The position numbers and the translations under genes were made by a program. Of a DNA stretch of 64,000 bases, positions 14,403 through 22,787 are shown one piece after another. The notes below the pieces were generated by a model. It was given only the letters and a program-made list of their open reading frames with translations, ran no database searches and was not told where the DNA came from. Numbering within the stretch: the stretch's first letter is position 1; the number at the start of each line of letters is the position of its first letter. Source of the DNA: Arthrobacter sp. Leaf234 (GTDB lineage Bacteria > Actinomycetota > Actinomycetes > Actinomycetales > Micrococcaceae); the NCBI RefSeq assembly GCF_001422665.1, contig NZ_LMLU01000005.1:124001-188000 (forward strand). Reading direction: 5' to 3'.

Positions 14403-15290
14403 CTAGTCTGCTGCGGCGTCGACCCGTCCGACGAACTCGCGCACCAGGGCGTCGAACTCCTCCTCCCGCTCGATCTGCGGCATGTGACCGCAGCGCTCGA
14501 ACAGGTGGAACTCCGCGTGGGGGAACGCCGTGCGCGCGTGGTCGAGGTGCGAGGCCGGCAGCACGCGGTCCTCGTCGCCCCACACCACGAGCGTCGGCTT
14601 GTGCTGGGCCGCGACGGTGCGCAGCAGTTCGGTCCGCCAGCGGCGGCGCACCCCGCGGAACGTGCCGAGGTGGCGGGCGACGGCGAGCAGGACGTCGTCG
14701 TGCACGGGGTTGCCGCCGACCTGCTGGGCGTGGTCGAGGCGTTCCTCCGTGACGAACCGCTTGTCGAAGAACAGGGCGCGCTCGGTGCGGTAGGCGGCCT
14801 TCCGGGACTTGTCCCGCATGAGCCGCCGGCCGAGGGGCCGGATGGCGAGCAGCCGCAGCGCGATGGTGACCTCCTTGCCGAAACCGGCGCTGTTCACGAG
14901 GACGAGGCTGCGGACCCGTGCCGGTTCCAGGGCGCTGATCTTCAGGGCCACGGCGCCGCCCAGCGAATTGCCCACCACGTGCAGCGGCCGGTGCTCTCCG
15001 AGGGTGTCGAGCCCGGCGATGACGAAGCGGGCCATCGATTCCATGGAGTACCGGCCCTCCGTCCGCTCGGACAGTCCGAACCCCGGCAGGTCCAGGCTGA
15101 TCACGCGGTGATCGGGGGCAAGCCGTCCGTACAGCCCCTCCCAGTCCTCGAGGCTCCGCCCGATCCCGTGGATCAGCAGCACGGGGGGCCGGGTGCGGTC
15201 GCCGTCGTCCCGGTAGCGCACCCACACGCCGTCGACCACCAGCAGGCCGTCGTCGTGCGTGGCGGACCGCTCCACGCGGGCCCCGCTCAC
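14403..15290 (-). CDS. Alpha/beta hydrolase of the mymA-like operon
   Basis: A 295-aa hydrolase with a GTG start overlapping the SDR stop by 4 nt (GTGA). Oxyanion HGIGRS, nucleophile GNSLGG (Ser109), acid in VVWGDEDRVLP, His in RCGHMPQIE: a complete triad. It is the last gene of a three-gene operon (flavin monooxygenase, SDR, hydrolase). A Baeyer-Villiger enzyme makes esters or lactones, so an esterase in the same unit would cleave that product (inference). 241 bp follow before the next gene, with no clear coding sequence or hairpin. Confidence 0.87.
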   Translation of the reverse strand: MSGARVERSATHDDGLLVVDGVWVRYRDDGDRTRPPVLLIHGIGRSLEDWEGLYGRLAPDHRVISLDLPGFGLSERTEGRYSMESMARFVIAGLDTLGEHRPLHVVGNSLGGAVALKISALEPARVRSLVLVNSAGFGKEVTIALRLLAIRPLGRRLMRDKSRKAAYRTERALFFDKRFVTEERLDHAQQVGGNPVHDDVLLAVARHLGTFRGVRRRWRTELLRTVAAQHKPTLVVWGDEDRVLPASHLDHARTAFPHAEFHLFERCGHMPQIEREEEFDALVREFVGRVDAAAD

Positions 15291-16138
15291 CGGCGGATCT
15301 TCCGGGCCAGCCGGGCGAGCTTCGTGGCGCGGCGCTCCAGGGTGCCGAAGGACATGGGCGCCAGGCGGGCGACGACGTCGGGGATCTTCGCGCTGAGGCC
15401 GATCAGCAGGCGGGGCTTCCGCGCCTTCACGGCCTCGAGCATGAGCTCCGCGGCCTTGTCGGCGGGGAAGGTGAGGAGCTTGTTGAACTCGTCCTTCGCC
15501 TTCCTGACATCGACGTCGCTGAGGTTCCCGCCGATCCGCGCGTTCAGCGCGATGCCGGTCCGGATGCCGCCCGGGTGCACGGAGGTGATACCGATGCCGC
15601 GGGGCAGCAGCTCGTTGCGGAGGGCCTCGGTGAAGCCACGGAGGGCGAACTTGCTGGCGGAGTAGGCCGTCTGGCCTGCGGGACCCACCAGGCCGAACAG
15701 GCTGGAGACGTTGACGATGTGCCCGCCGGGCTTGATCCGCGGCAGCAGGTGGTGCGTGAGCAGGACGGGCGCATGGAAGTTGATGGCCAGCACCCAGTCG
15801 AAGTCGTCCATGCTGATCTGGTCGAAGCGTCCGGCCAGGGCCACGCCTGCGTTGTTGATCAGCAGGTCGATGCGCTCCGTCGCTGCGAGGAGGTCAGCGG
15901 CCACCCGCTCGACGGCGTCACGCTCGGCGAGATCGGCCACGAACGTCCGCACGCTGCTGCCCGGGAAGGTGGAGCGGATGGAGGAGGCGACGGCGTCGAG
16001 CTTCGCCGCGTCCCGGTCGACGAGCAGCAGGACGCTCCCGCGTTCGGCGAGACCGCGGGCGAGGTGCTCGCCCATGCCTCCCGCTGCTCCGGTGACGACG
16101 GCGGTGGCGCCGGTGAACTGGAAGGGCTGGATGCTCAC
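15287..16138 (-). CDS. Short-chain dehydrogenase/reductase of the mymA-like operon
   Basis: A 283-aa SDR with a GTG start overlapping the monooxygenase stop by 4 nt. Cofactor motif VVTGAAGGMGEHLA, structural NNAGVA, catalytic VSSLFG serine, YSASK tyrosine-lysine. The C-terminus carries an extra basic helix (LERRATKLARLARKIRR). An alcohol/ketone step next to a Baeyer-Villiger oxygenase fits conversion of a secondary alcohol to ketone to ester. In mycobacteria an SDR occupies a comparable position in the mymA operon (family knowledge). Confidence 0.88.
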   Translation of the reverse strand: MSIQPFQFTGATAVVTGAAGGMGEHLARGLAERGSVLLLVDRDAAKLDAVASSIRSTFPGSSVRTFVADLAERDAVERVAADLLAATERIDLLINNAGVALAGRFDQISMDDFDWVLAINFHAPVLLTHHLLPRIKPGGHIVNVSSLFGLVGPAGQTAYSASKFALRGFTEALRNELLPRGIGITSVHPGGIRTGIALNARIGGNLSDVDVRKAKDEFNKLLTFPADKAAELMLEAVKARKPRLLIGLSAKIPDVVARLAPMSFGTLERRATKLARLARKIRR

Positions 16139-17649
16139 GCGTGGATCTCCTGGAGGTCGGGGGCGGGGGTGCCGCTGGGGGGTACGGGGGTGTCGAACAC
16201 CATGTTCTTCGAGAGTCTGCCGCGCAGGGCCGTCGGGGCGTCGAGCAGGTAGTTCTGCCGCATGATCCACGGCTGGCGGTCGCCCTGCTTCGGGAAGGCG
16301 GACACCGCGCGCTGCACGTAGCCCGAGGTCAGGTCGAGGATGGGCCGGGCCGTCATCGCGCCGTCGACCGCCGGGGCGCCGTAGCGGTGGCCATGGCGGT
16401 CCATGTACCGGATGAGGCGGCAGACGTAGCGCGAGCTGAGGTCGGCGCGCAGCGTCCAGGACGCGTTGGTGTAGCCGACGCAGAGCGCCAGGTTCGGGAC
16501 GCCGCTGACCATGAGCCCCCGGTACACCCAGGAGTCGCCGAGGTCCACCGGCCGGCCGTCGACCGTGAAGCGTGCGCCGCCGAGGGGCAGCATCGAGAGA
16601 CCGGTGGCCGTGACGACGACGTCCGCGTCGAGTTCCCGCCCCGAGGCGAGGCGGATGCCGGTCGGGGTGAAGGTGTCGATGGTGTCGGTGACCACGGATG
16701 CCGAGCCGGACTTTAGGGCCTTGAAGAGGTCGGCACTCGGCGCCACGCAGAGGCGCTGGTCCCACGGGTTGTAGGCGGGGGTGAAGTTCTCGCGGACCGA
16801 GGCCTCGTCACCGAGGATCCGCTCGGTCTGGGTGCGGATGAGCTTCTTGGCGAGCTCGGGCCGGCGGCGGCAGAGCTGGTAGAAGGCCTGCGTGAACAGG
16901 ACGTTCTTGGCCCGGGCCAGGTGGTGCGCGGGGCCGGCGGGGAGGCGGCGGCGGACGGCGTCGGAGAACGTGTCCCGGCTGGGCACGGCGGTGACGTAGG
17001 TAGGGGAGCGCTGCAGCATGGTGACGTGGGCGGCCTCCTTCGCCATGGAGGGGACGAGGGTGACGGCGGTGGCGCCGCTGCCGATCACCACGACCCGCTT
17101 CCCCGCGTAGTCCAGGCCCTCGGGCCAGAACTGCGGGCGGACGATCTCGCCGGTGAAGGAGTCGAGGCCGGCGAAGGACGGCTCGTGGCCGCGGTCGTAG
17201 TTGTAGTAGCCGCTGCACAGGTAGAGGAAGCCGCAGGTGAGCTGCCGGCGTTCCGTGCCGCCGTCGTCGTCCGTGTCATCGAGGTCGAGGGTCCAGCGCG
17301 CGTCCTCCGAGGACCAGGCTGCCCCGACCAGCTTCGTGCGGAAGCGGATGCGCTCGCGGATGCGCGGATCCTCCGCGGTCTCGCGGATGTAGGAGAGGAT
17401 CGAGGAGCCGTCGGCGATCGCCTTGGCCTCGGTCCACGGGCGGAAGGGGTAGCCGAGCGTGAACATGTCGCTGTCGGAGCGGACGCCCGGATAGCGGAAG
17501 AGGTCCCACGTGCCGCCGATCGCGCCCCGGGCCTCGAGGACGGTGAAGCTCTTGCCGGGCAGGCCGGTGGCCACGCGGTAGGCGGCGCCGATACCGGAGA
17601 GCCCGGCACCCACGATGACGACGTCGAGGTGCTCGAGTGCTGTTTCCAT
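16135..17649 (-). CDS. Flavin-containing (Baeyer-Villiger/EthA-MymA type) monooxygenase
   Basis: A 504-aa protein starting at METALEH behind GGAAGG; a longer in-frame ATG upstream is less likely. FAD motif VIVGAGLSGIGAA, RYPGVRSDSDMFTLGYPFRPW as in EthA/MymA, and NADPH motif VVVIGSGATAVTLVPSMA. The BVMO fingerprint FxGxxxHxxxWP reads FTGEIVRPQFWP: its histidine is Arg171. The enzyme should still bind FAD and NADPH, but oxygen chemistry may be altered. It leads the operon with the SDR and hydrolase and is divergent from a VirS-like regulator. Confidence 0.85.
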   Translation of the reverse strand: METALEHLDVVIVGAGLSGIGAAYRVATGLPGKSFTVLEARGAIGGTWDLFRYPGVRSDSDMFTLGYPFRPWTEAKAIADGSSILSYIRETAEDPRIRERIRFRTKLVGAAWSSEDARWTLDLDDTDDDGGTERRQLTCGFLYLCSGYYNYDRGHEPSFAGLDSFTGEIVRPQFWPEGLDYAGKRVVVIGSGATAVTLVPSMAKEAAHVTMLQRSPTYVTAVPSRDTFSDAVRRRLPAGPAHHLARAKNVLFTQAFYQLCRRRPELAKKLIRTQTERILGDEASVRENFTPAYNPWDQRLCVAPSADLFKALKSGSASVVTDTIDTFTPTGIRLASGRELDADVVVTATGLSMLPLGGARFTVDGRPVDLGDSWVYRGLMVSGVPNLALCVGYTNASWTLRADLSSRYVCRLIRYMDRHGHRYGAPAVDGAMTARPILDLTSGYVQRAVSAFPKQGDRQPWIMRQNYLLDAPTALRGRLSKNMVFDTPVPPSGTPAPDLQEIHA

Positions 17650-17718
17650 GCCTCCATCCTTCCGTCTTACGCTGCACACCGCTTGACTTCGTGCGACAGC
17701 TATTTACCCTTGGACGAC

Positions 17719-18804
17719 ATGGGCTCTGTCATCCGCTCCGCCGGCATGCGCGGCTTCCGCGACGTCGTCGAACAGTTCGGCGGCGATGCCGAAGCGCTCG
17801 CAGCGCAGTTCGGGGTGCCGCTGGACGCGCTCGACGGCGACGACGTGCTCGTGTCCGACGTCGCGATGGCCCGCCTGCTGGAGGGGGCGGCGCGCGCGCT
17901 GCCGTGCCCGGACCTCGGCCTGCGCATCTCCGCGTACCAGGACATCGGGATCCTCGGCCCGCTCGCCGTCGCGGTCCAGAACTCACCGACCGTGGGGGCG
18001 GCGCTCGAGTGCGCGTCGCAGTTCCTGTTCCTCCACAGCCCCGTGCTGCGCTTCACCCTCGTGGCGGATCCGGAGGGGCGGCCGGGTGATGTGGGCCTCT
18101 GCTACGGATCCTCGGAGGGGACGCCGCCGCGCCAGGCCACGGACGCGATCCTCGCCTTCTCGCACCGCATGATCCGTTTCCTCCTCGACGGCCCGTACGG
18201 ACTGCATTCGGTGCACCTCTCGCACCTGCCCAGGGCTCCCGCCTCCCGCTACACGGAGTTCTTCGGCGCCGAGGTGCGCTTCGGTCAGGCCGCCTCGCTC
18301 CTGCGGGTGCCGCGGAGCCTGCTCGACCGCCCGCTCGCCGGCGTCGACGACACCCTGCGGGAGATCGCCCTCGACTACCTCCACAGCCACTTCCCCGAAC
18401 CGGGCCGCGTGGTCGCACCCCGGGTCAGGAACGCCATCGACCGCATGCTCGGCAGCTCGCCGCCGCGCATCGACTCCGCCGCCCGGCTCCTCGGCATGCA
18501 CGCCCGGACCCTGCAGCGCCGGCTGGCCGGCGAGGGCACCAGCTTCGAGTCCCTGCTCGACGACGCCCGCCGCGACGCGGCGCTGCGGCTCCTCACCCGC
18601 ACGGACCTGCCGCTGCAGCAGGTCGCGGGGCTCGTGGGACTGTCGGAGCAGTCGGCTCTGACCCGGTGCGTCCGCCGGTGGTGCGGCACGACGCCGAGTG
18701 GTGTGCGGGCGGGCAGCGCGGGAGTCTCGGAGGCCCCCACCTACACTGACAGGCAAGGATTCACGGCGGGAAGGGGGAGCGGTGGCAGGGATCACGAGCG
18801 CTGA
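17719..18804 (+). CDS. AraC-family regulator, VirS-like (arabinose-binding-domain type)
   Basis: A 361-aa regulator with an N-terminal PF12625-type ligand domain (GFRDVVEQFGGDAEALAAQFGVP, LRISAYQDIGILGPLAVAVQNSPTVG) and a C-terminal AraC HTH pair (RIDSAARLLGMHARTLQRRLAGEGTSFESLL; LPLQQVAGLVGLSEQSALTRCVRRWCGTTPS). The same domain pair is found in VirS, which activates the divergent mymA operon of Mycobacterium tuberculosis. Here too a divergent flavin monooxygenase operon begins 70 bp away. The 3' end overlaps the following LacI gene by 23 nt. ATG at 17719 has no strong ribosome site, so the start is approximate. Confidence 0.87.
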   Translation: MGSVIRSAGMRGFRDVVEQFGGDAEALAAQFGVPLDALDGDDVLVSDVAMARLLEGAARALPCPDLGLRISAYQDIGILGPLAVAVQNSPTVGAALECASQFLFLHSPVLRFTLVADPEGRPGDVGLCYGSSEGTPPRQATDAILAFSHRMIRFLLDGPYGLHSVHLSHLPRAPASRYTEFFGAEVRFGQAASLLRVPRSLLDRPLAGVDDTLREIALDYLHSHFPEPGRVVAPRVRNAIDRMLGSSPPRIDSAARLLGMHARTLQRRLAGEGTSFESLLDDARRDAALRLLTRTDLPLQQVAGLVGLSEQSALTRCVRRWCGTTPSGVRAGSAGVSEAPTYTDRQGFTAGRGSGGRDHER

Positions 18805-19762
18805 CGTGGCCCGCGAGAGCGGCGTCTCCCGCACCACGGTCAGTTATGTCCTGACAGGGCGCGACGGCGTCAACATCTCGGAGGAGACCCGCCGCCGGGT
18901 CCGGGAGACCGCCACCCGCCTGGGGTACGCGCCGTCGGCCGCAGCCCGGGCGCTGCGCACCGGGCGGAGCGACCTGGTGCTCTGCATCCTGCCGGACTGG
19001 CCCGTGGGGCCCGTCATCGAGACCCTGCTCGACGCACTGGCGGACGAGCTCTCCGGCCGCGGTCTCTCCGTGCTCGTGCACCACGGACGCGGCGCACGGC
19101 CGCTCGCGGATCTCTGGCGGGCCGTGACCCCGAGGGCGGTGATCGGCTTCGCGCCCTTCGCGGAGGACGACCTGCTGGCCATGCGTCAGGGCGGCATCCA
19201 GGTGCTCGGGACGCTCGGTGAGGACAATCAGCCCCACCCCGATCTGCCGTCCGAGAGCCAGCTGCGGATCGGTGCCCTGCAGGCGGAGCGCCTGATGATC
19301 CGAGCGACCCGGCTCGGGTATGCCTGGCCGGCCGACCCACGTCTCGCGGTCTTCGCCCGTGACCGCCTGCTCGGGGTCCGGCGGATCTGTGCCGAGCTCG
19401 GTCGTCCCGAGCCCGTCGTCCTCCCCGTCGGGCTCGACGTGGGTTCCGCGGCCGAGGCCGTCCGGGCCTGGCGTGGGCTCGGCATCACGGGTGTCGCGGC
19501 CTACAACGACGACGTCGCCCTCGCGGTCCTCGCCGGGACGCGGGCCGAGGGCCTGTCCTGTCCCGACGACTGCGCGGTGGTGGGCGTCGACGACATTCCG
19601 GCCGCACGGCTCGCTGCTCCCGCGCTGACGACGGTCTCGCAGTCCATCGAGGTGCAGGCGCGGTATCTGGCGGCCCTGGTCGTGGCGGACCTCGACGGCT
19701 CGGGGGAGAACCCGGGCCATCCGGGCCACGGCCTGCATCTCGTGGAACGGGACTCCGCCTGA
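18782..19762 (+). CDS. LacI-family transcriptional regulator
   Basis: A 326-aa repressor. GTG at 18782 follows AAGGGGGAG and overlaps the AraC gene by 23 nt. The N-terminal HTH is canonical (ITSADVARESGVSRTTVSYVLTGRDGVNISEETRRRV, then hinge LGYAPSAAARALRTGRS). The sensor domain is atypically short in its middle part but keeps VAAYNDDVALAVL and CAVVGVDDIPAARLAAPALTTV. No transport or sugar gene is adjacent; a bidirectional hairpin follows. Target unknown. Confidence 0.87.
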   Translation: MAGITSADVARESGVSRTTVSYVLTGRDGVNISEETRRRVRETATRLGYAPSAAARALRTGRSDLVLCILPDWPVGPVIETLLDALADELSGRGLSVLVHHGRGARPLADLWRAVTPRAVIGFAPFAEDDLLAMRQGGIQVLGTLGEDNQPHPDLPSESQLRIGALQAERLMIRATRLGYAWPADPRLAVFARDRLLGVRRICAELGRPEPVVLPVGLDVGSAAEAVRAWRGLGITGVAAYNDDVALAVLAGTRAEGLSCPDDCAVVGVDDIPAARLAAPALTTVSQSIEVQARYLAALVVADLDGSGENPGHPGHGLHLVERDSA

Positions 19763-19843
19763 CCCTGCGCACCGGGGGTGACGTAGCCGGGTAGGGCGAC
19801 CTACGTGCACCGCCACTACCGACAGGTGCGGACGCATGCCACA

Positions 19844-19882
19844 CACAGGAAGGGCCGGAGCAATGCCCCGGCCCTTCCTGTG
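19844..19882. terminator. Bidirectional terminator
   Basis: Perfect 15-bp stem CACAGGAAGGGCCGG/CCGGCCCTTCCTGTG with a 9-nt loop, placed between convergent genes (LacI regulator and beta-helix protein). Confidence 0.82.
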
Positions 19883-19892
19883 GTGCGACGCT

Positions 19893-21806
19893 CTACGGGT
19901 AGCGCACCAGGTAGCTCGGGGTGCCCGTGTTCGCGTTGCTCACGGGCGCTCCGGTGGTGTTCACCACGTGGTCGATCGTGCCGGCACCGAGGTTGACGGT
20001 CAGCACGTGGTTCAGGACGACGCCGGCCGTGTCCGGCACCTCGAACCCGCGGGTGGCGTGGATGGTCGGGTCCACGTTGGTGAAGATGTACGAGCCGCCA
20101 CCCCACAGGGTGTGCTGCTTCACGCCGTCGGCCACCTTGTAGCCCGCCCAGCCGAGGACGCCGTCGTGCTGCCACGCCGCCTGGTTGGGCGGGTCGTAGG
20201 GCAGCTCGTTCTGGTAGAGCACGGTGCGGCCGCGCTCGCCGTTCCAGATGGTGTTGTACTCCTGGTAGTGCTCCACGAACAGGCCCGTGGCCGTGACGTC
20301 GTCGCCGTTGATGATGACGCCGTTGCGGCCCGTGCTGACGTCCCAGCCGAACGCTCCCTCGTTGCCGTGGTCCGCGCGCCACACCCAGATGTGGTCGATC
20401 AGCACGTTGTCGCTGTTGACCTCGAGACTGGTGTCGGCCTTGCCCACGTGCGGGCCGCCGATGCGGAAGTAGACGTCGCTGAGCGTCGTCGGGTTCGCCG
20501 GATCGTTCTTCGTCGCCCCGTTGTTGCCGTTCTTCGTCCCGATCTGCAGGAGGACGGGGGAGTTGACGGTGCCGCCGTCGATCGTGACACCGGCGATCAC
20601 CACGCCCGGCACATCGGCGACGCGCATGGGGACGGCGCCGTTCACGGCGGTCAGGGTCGCGTGGCCGAGGCCGAGCACCACGGTGTCGGCCCGCTTCACC
20701 CGGATGGTGTCGGCGATGTCGTAGACGCCCGGCGTGAGGAGGAGATGCTTGCCGCGGGCCAGGGCGTTGTTGATGGCCTGCACGGAGTCGCCCGGGCGGG
20801 CGACGAAGAACTCGGAGAGCGGGACGGTGCGGCCCGGCGTCACGCCGTCACCCCACGAGATGCCGCGGGAGTTCGTCTCGGCCGAGGGCACGCGCACGCT
20901 GTAGGTGCCGCTGCCGTCCGCGAAGAGGTAGGGCTTCTCGCGGCTGACCGGGGTCTCGTCGAGGGTCGTGTACGGGGGCGTGGGGAAGCTCTCGTCGGTC
21001 GGCGCTCCCACGGTGCCCGAGAACACCTGGTTCCAGACGCCGTTGGACCAGCTGTCGATCTCCGCGTTGCGCGTCAGCCACTGCTGCTGGGAGCCGTTGA
21101 CGATGTCCCCGGCCTTCGAGTCGGCGAGGTAGCCACCGCTCGCGAACTGCGGACCGGCCGTGCAGTAGTCCATGAGGGAGAGCGTGCCGCCCGTCACGTT
21201 CACGCGGCGCAGGGAGACGGCCTGCGAGACCGCCCAGAAATTCGCGGTCGCCCGGCAGCCGTCCTGCCCCGCCCCGTTGACCTGCAGTGTCAGGTTGGAG
21301 AGCGTGCGCCAGAAGTTGTTCAGCGCGATGCAGTTGCTCGTGCCGTTGTCCTCGAGGCAGCGGTTGTAGACCTCGATCTTGCCGTTGATGGTCACGTCCG
21401 ACGGTGACGCGCCGAGCCCGGCGACCTCCGTGTAGTAGCCGACCTTGAACTGCAGCGGCTCCGCGTCGGTGCCGTAGGTGCCGGGCAGGAACAGGAGCGC
21501 CTCGCGTCCGGTGCCCATCTCGTCATCGATCTGGCGGGCGTTGACGGCGTCGACCTCCGCCTGGATCTCGCTGACCGGCATGCTCGGATCGAAGATCGTC
21601 ACGTTCGGGCCGAAGTCGGGCGACGACGACGGCGGGGCCTTCTTCGCCGTCACCGGCATGCTCTGGGCCGGGGCCGGGGCCTGTGCTGGGGTGGTGGGTG
21701 GGGCGGCGATCGCGGTGGCTCCCGTGCTGGTGGCCAGGAGCACGGATGCTCCGAGCAGAGCTGCGAGCCGGGTGCGTCCGGTCCTGGTGGGGCGGGGGAT
21801 GGTCAT
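19893..21806 (-). CDS. Secreted right-handed beta-helix (pectate-lyase-fold) protein
   Basis: A 637-aa secreted protein. Signal peptide: MTIPRPTRTGRTRLAALLGASVLLATSTGATAIAAP, followed by a Pro/Ala linker. The body shows beta-helix rungs of Val/Ile-rich strands separated by Asn/Gly turns (DVTINGKIEVYN, NSDNVLIDHIWVWRAD, NGVIINGDDVTATGLFVEHYQ), with two helical blocks joined near residue 330. This resembles GH55-type glucanases and related proteins sometimes labelled 'adenylyl cyclase' in databases without support. Catalytic residues cannot be assigned by eye. Probably acts on extracellular polysaccharide (inference). Ends at the shared hairpin. Confidence 0.75.
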   Translation of the reverse strand: MTIPRPTRTGRTRLAALLGASVLLATSTGATAIAAPPTTPAQAPAPAQSMPVTAKKAPPSSSPDFGPNVTIFDPSMPVSEIQAEVDAVNARQIDDEMGTGREALLFLPGTYGTDAEPLQFKVGYYTEVAGLGASPSDVTINGKIEVYNRCLEDNGTSNCIALNNFWRTLSNLTLQVNGAGQDGCRATANFWAVSQAVSLRRVNVTGGTLSLMDYCTAGPQFASGGYLADSKAGDIVNGSQQQWLTRNAEIDSWSNGVWNQVFSGTVGAPTDESFPTPPYTTLDETPVSREKPYLFADGSGTYSVRVPSAETNSRGISWGDGVTPGRTVPLSEFFVARPGDSVQAINNALARGKHLLLTPGVYDIADTIRVKRADTVVLGLGHATLTAVNGAVPMRVADVPGVVIAGVTIDGGTVNSPVLLQIGTKNGNNGATKNDPANPTTLSDVYFRIGGPHVGKADTSLEVNSDNVLIDHIWVWRADHGNEGAFGWDVSTGRNGVIINGDDVTATGLFVEHYQEYNTIWNGERGRTVLYQNELPYDPPNQAAWQHDGVLGWAGYKVADGVKQHTLWGGGSYIFTNVDPTIHATRGFEVPDTAGVVLNHVLTVNLGAGTIDHVVNTTGAPVSNANTGTPSYLVRYP

Positions 21807-21953
21807 GCTGAACGGTTCCTCTCCGTCGAGGTGGTCCTGCCGAGGGCGGCGAAGCGACGATGGTGAATCGTGTCACCAGGCCGTGAGGGAATTACATCCC
21901 CGGCGCGCGGTGAAGTCAAGGAAAGTTCGGATGCCGCCCGTGACGGTCGGTCA

Positions 21954-21982
21954 TTGAAGGGTTGCGCAGCCGGTGGTAGAGC
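21954..21982 (+). promoter_or_regulatory. Sigma-70-like promoter for the DUF6457 gene
   Basis: TTGAAG (21954-21959), a 17-bp spacer and TAGAGC (21977-21982) form a housekeeping-type promoter about 70 bp before the ATG at 22050. No other gene lies in this interval. Confidence 0.45.
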
Positions 21983-22049
21983 TTGGGGGAGCGACGCCGG
22001 CGCAGTCGGCTCGCGTACGCGTCCGACAGCCCCGACCCGAGGAGACACC

Positions 22050-22364
22050 ATGGCAGCGCCCGACGACGAAGAACGCAGCCTCAGCGAGTGGAGCCGGACC
22101 CTGGCACAGGCCCTGCAGGTCCTGGACCTCGAGGTCGATCATCCGAGGATCGTCGAGGTCGCCGAGCGCTCCTCGCGCCTACTCACCCCGCACGCCGGAG
22201 CCATCAGTGCGTTCATGATCGGCTATGCGGCGGGCACCGTGACCACGGACGGTCGGGACGAGACGAGCGCCGCCGTGGAGAAGGCCGCGAAGACCGTCCT
22301 GACGGTCATCGAGAAGGACGAGGAGACGAGCGAGGAGGAAGGCTGGACCGGCTCGGCACAATGA
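22050..22364 (+). CDS. DUF6457 domain protein (formate dehydrogenase/molybdopterin-associated)
   Basis: A 104-aa acidic helical protein behind GAGGAG: LSEWSRTLAQALQVLDLEVDHPRIVEVAERSSRLLTPHAGAISAFMIGYAAGT. This matches the small DUF6457 family, which in actinobacteria is encoded beside or fused to molybdenum-cofactor and FdhD/FdhF genes (established context, function unknown). Here the FdhF-type enzyme is about 2 kb away, separated by a gene remnant and a transporter. Its stop overlaps the next ATG by 4 nt. Confidence 0.7.
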   Translation: MAAPDDEERSLSEWSRTLAQALQVLDLEVDHPRIVEVAERSSRLLTPHAGAISAFMIGYAAGTVTTDGRDETSAAVEKAAKTVLTVIEKDEETSEEEGWTGSAQ

Positions 22365-22762
22365 CGACCGCTGAGCGGCAGGAGCAGACACCGACCCGCG
22401 CCCGGCTCGGATCCTGGCCGACGCCCCTCGAGCCTGCGCCCCGTCTGTCCGCCGCTCTCGGACTGAATCCCGACGACCTGTGGATCAAGCATGACGACCT
22501 CAGCGGGTTGGGAGGGGGAGGCAACAAGGTCCGGAAGCTCGAGTGGACCGCCGGCACGGCCCTGGCTCGCGGGGCGGACGTCCTCGTCACGACCGGCGCG
22601 GCGCAGAGCAACCATGCGAGGCTGACCGCGGCGGCCGGGGCGAAGCTCGGCGTCGGCGTCGACGTCGTGCTCGTGCTCACCGTGACGGACGGGACCGTCG
22701 TCGTCCTCGAGCGGTTCCGGCTCGTCGGCCTGGCGCCGGCAAAGGCCGGGCAGCACCGCTGA
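22361..22762 (+). pseudogene. Truncated D-cysteine desulfhydrase/ACC deaminase-like gene (N-terminal third only)
   Basis: The first ~100 of 133 residues match the start of PLP-dependent D-cysteine desulfhydrase/ACC deaminase proteins: TPLEPAPRLSAALG, DLWIKHDDLSGLGGGGNKVRKLEW with the PLP lysine, and VLVTTGAAQSNHARLTAAAGAKLG. Full-length family members are about 320-340 aa. After VVLVLTVTDG the sequence no longer matches and the frame stops 25 bp before the end of the convergent MFS gene, so the catalytic remainder is missing. It overlaps the DUF6457 stop (ATGA), so it is probably still translated. Confidence 0.75.
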
Positions 22763-22787
22763 TCTACCCGACTGCGGGAGGCCCCGG

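Noticed and set aside
18782..19762. Regulator of the mymA-like operon
   Set aside because: Although it overlaps the AraC gene, the VirS-like AraC protein is the expected regulator; no LacI-type operator was found near the monooxygenase start.
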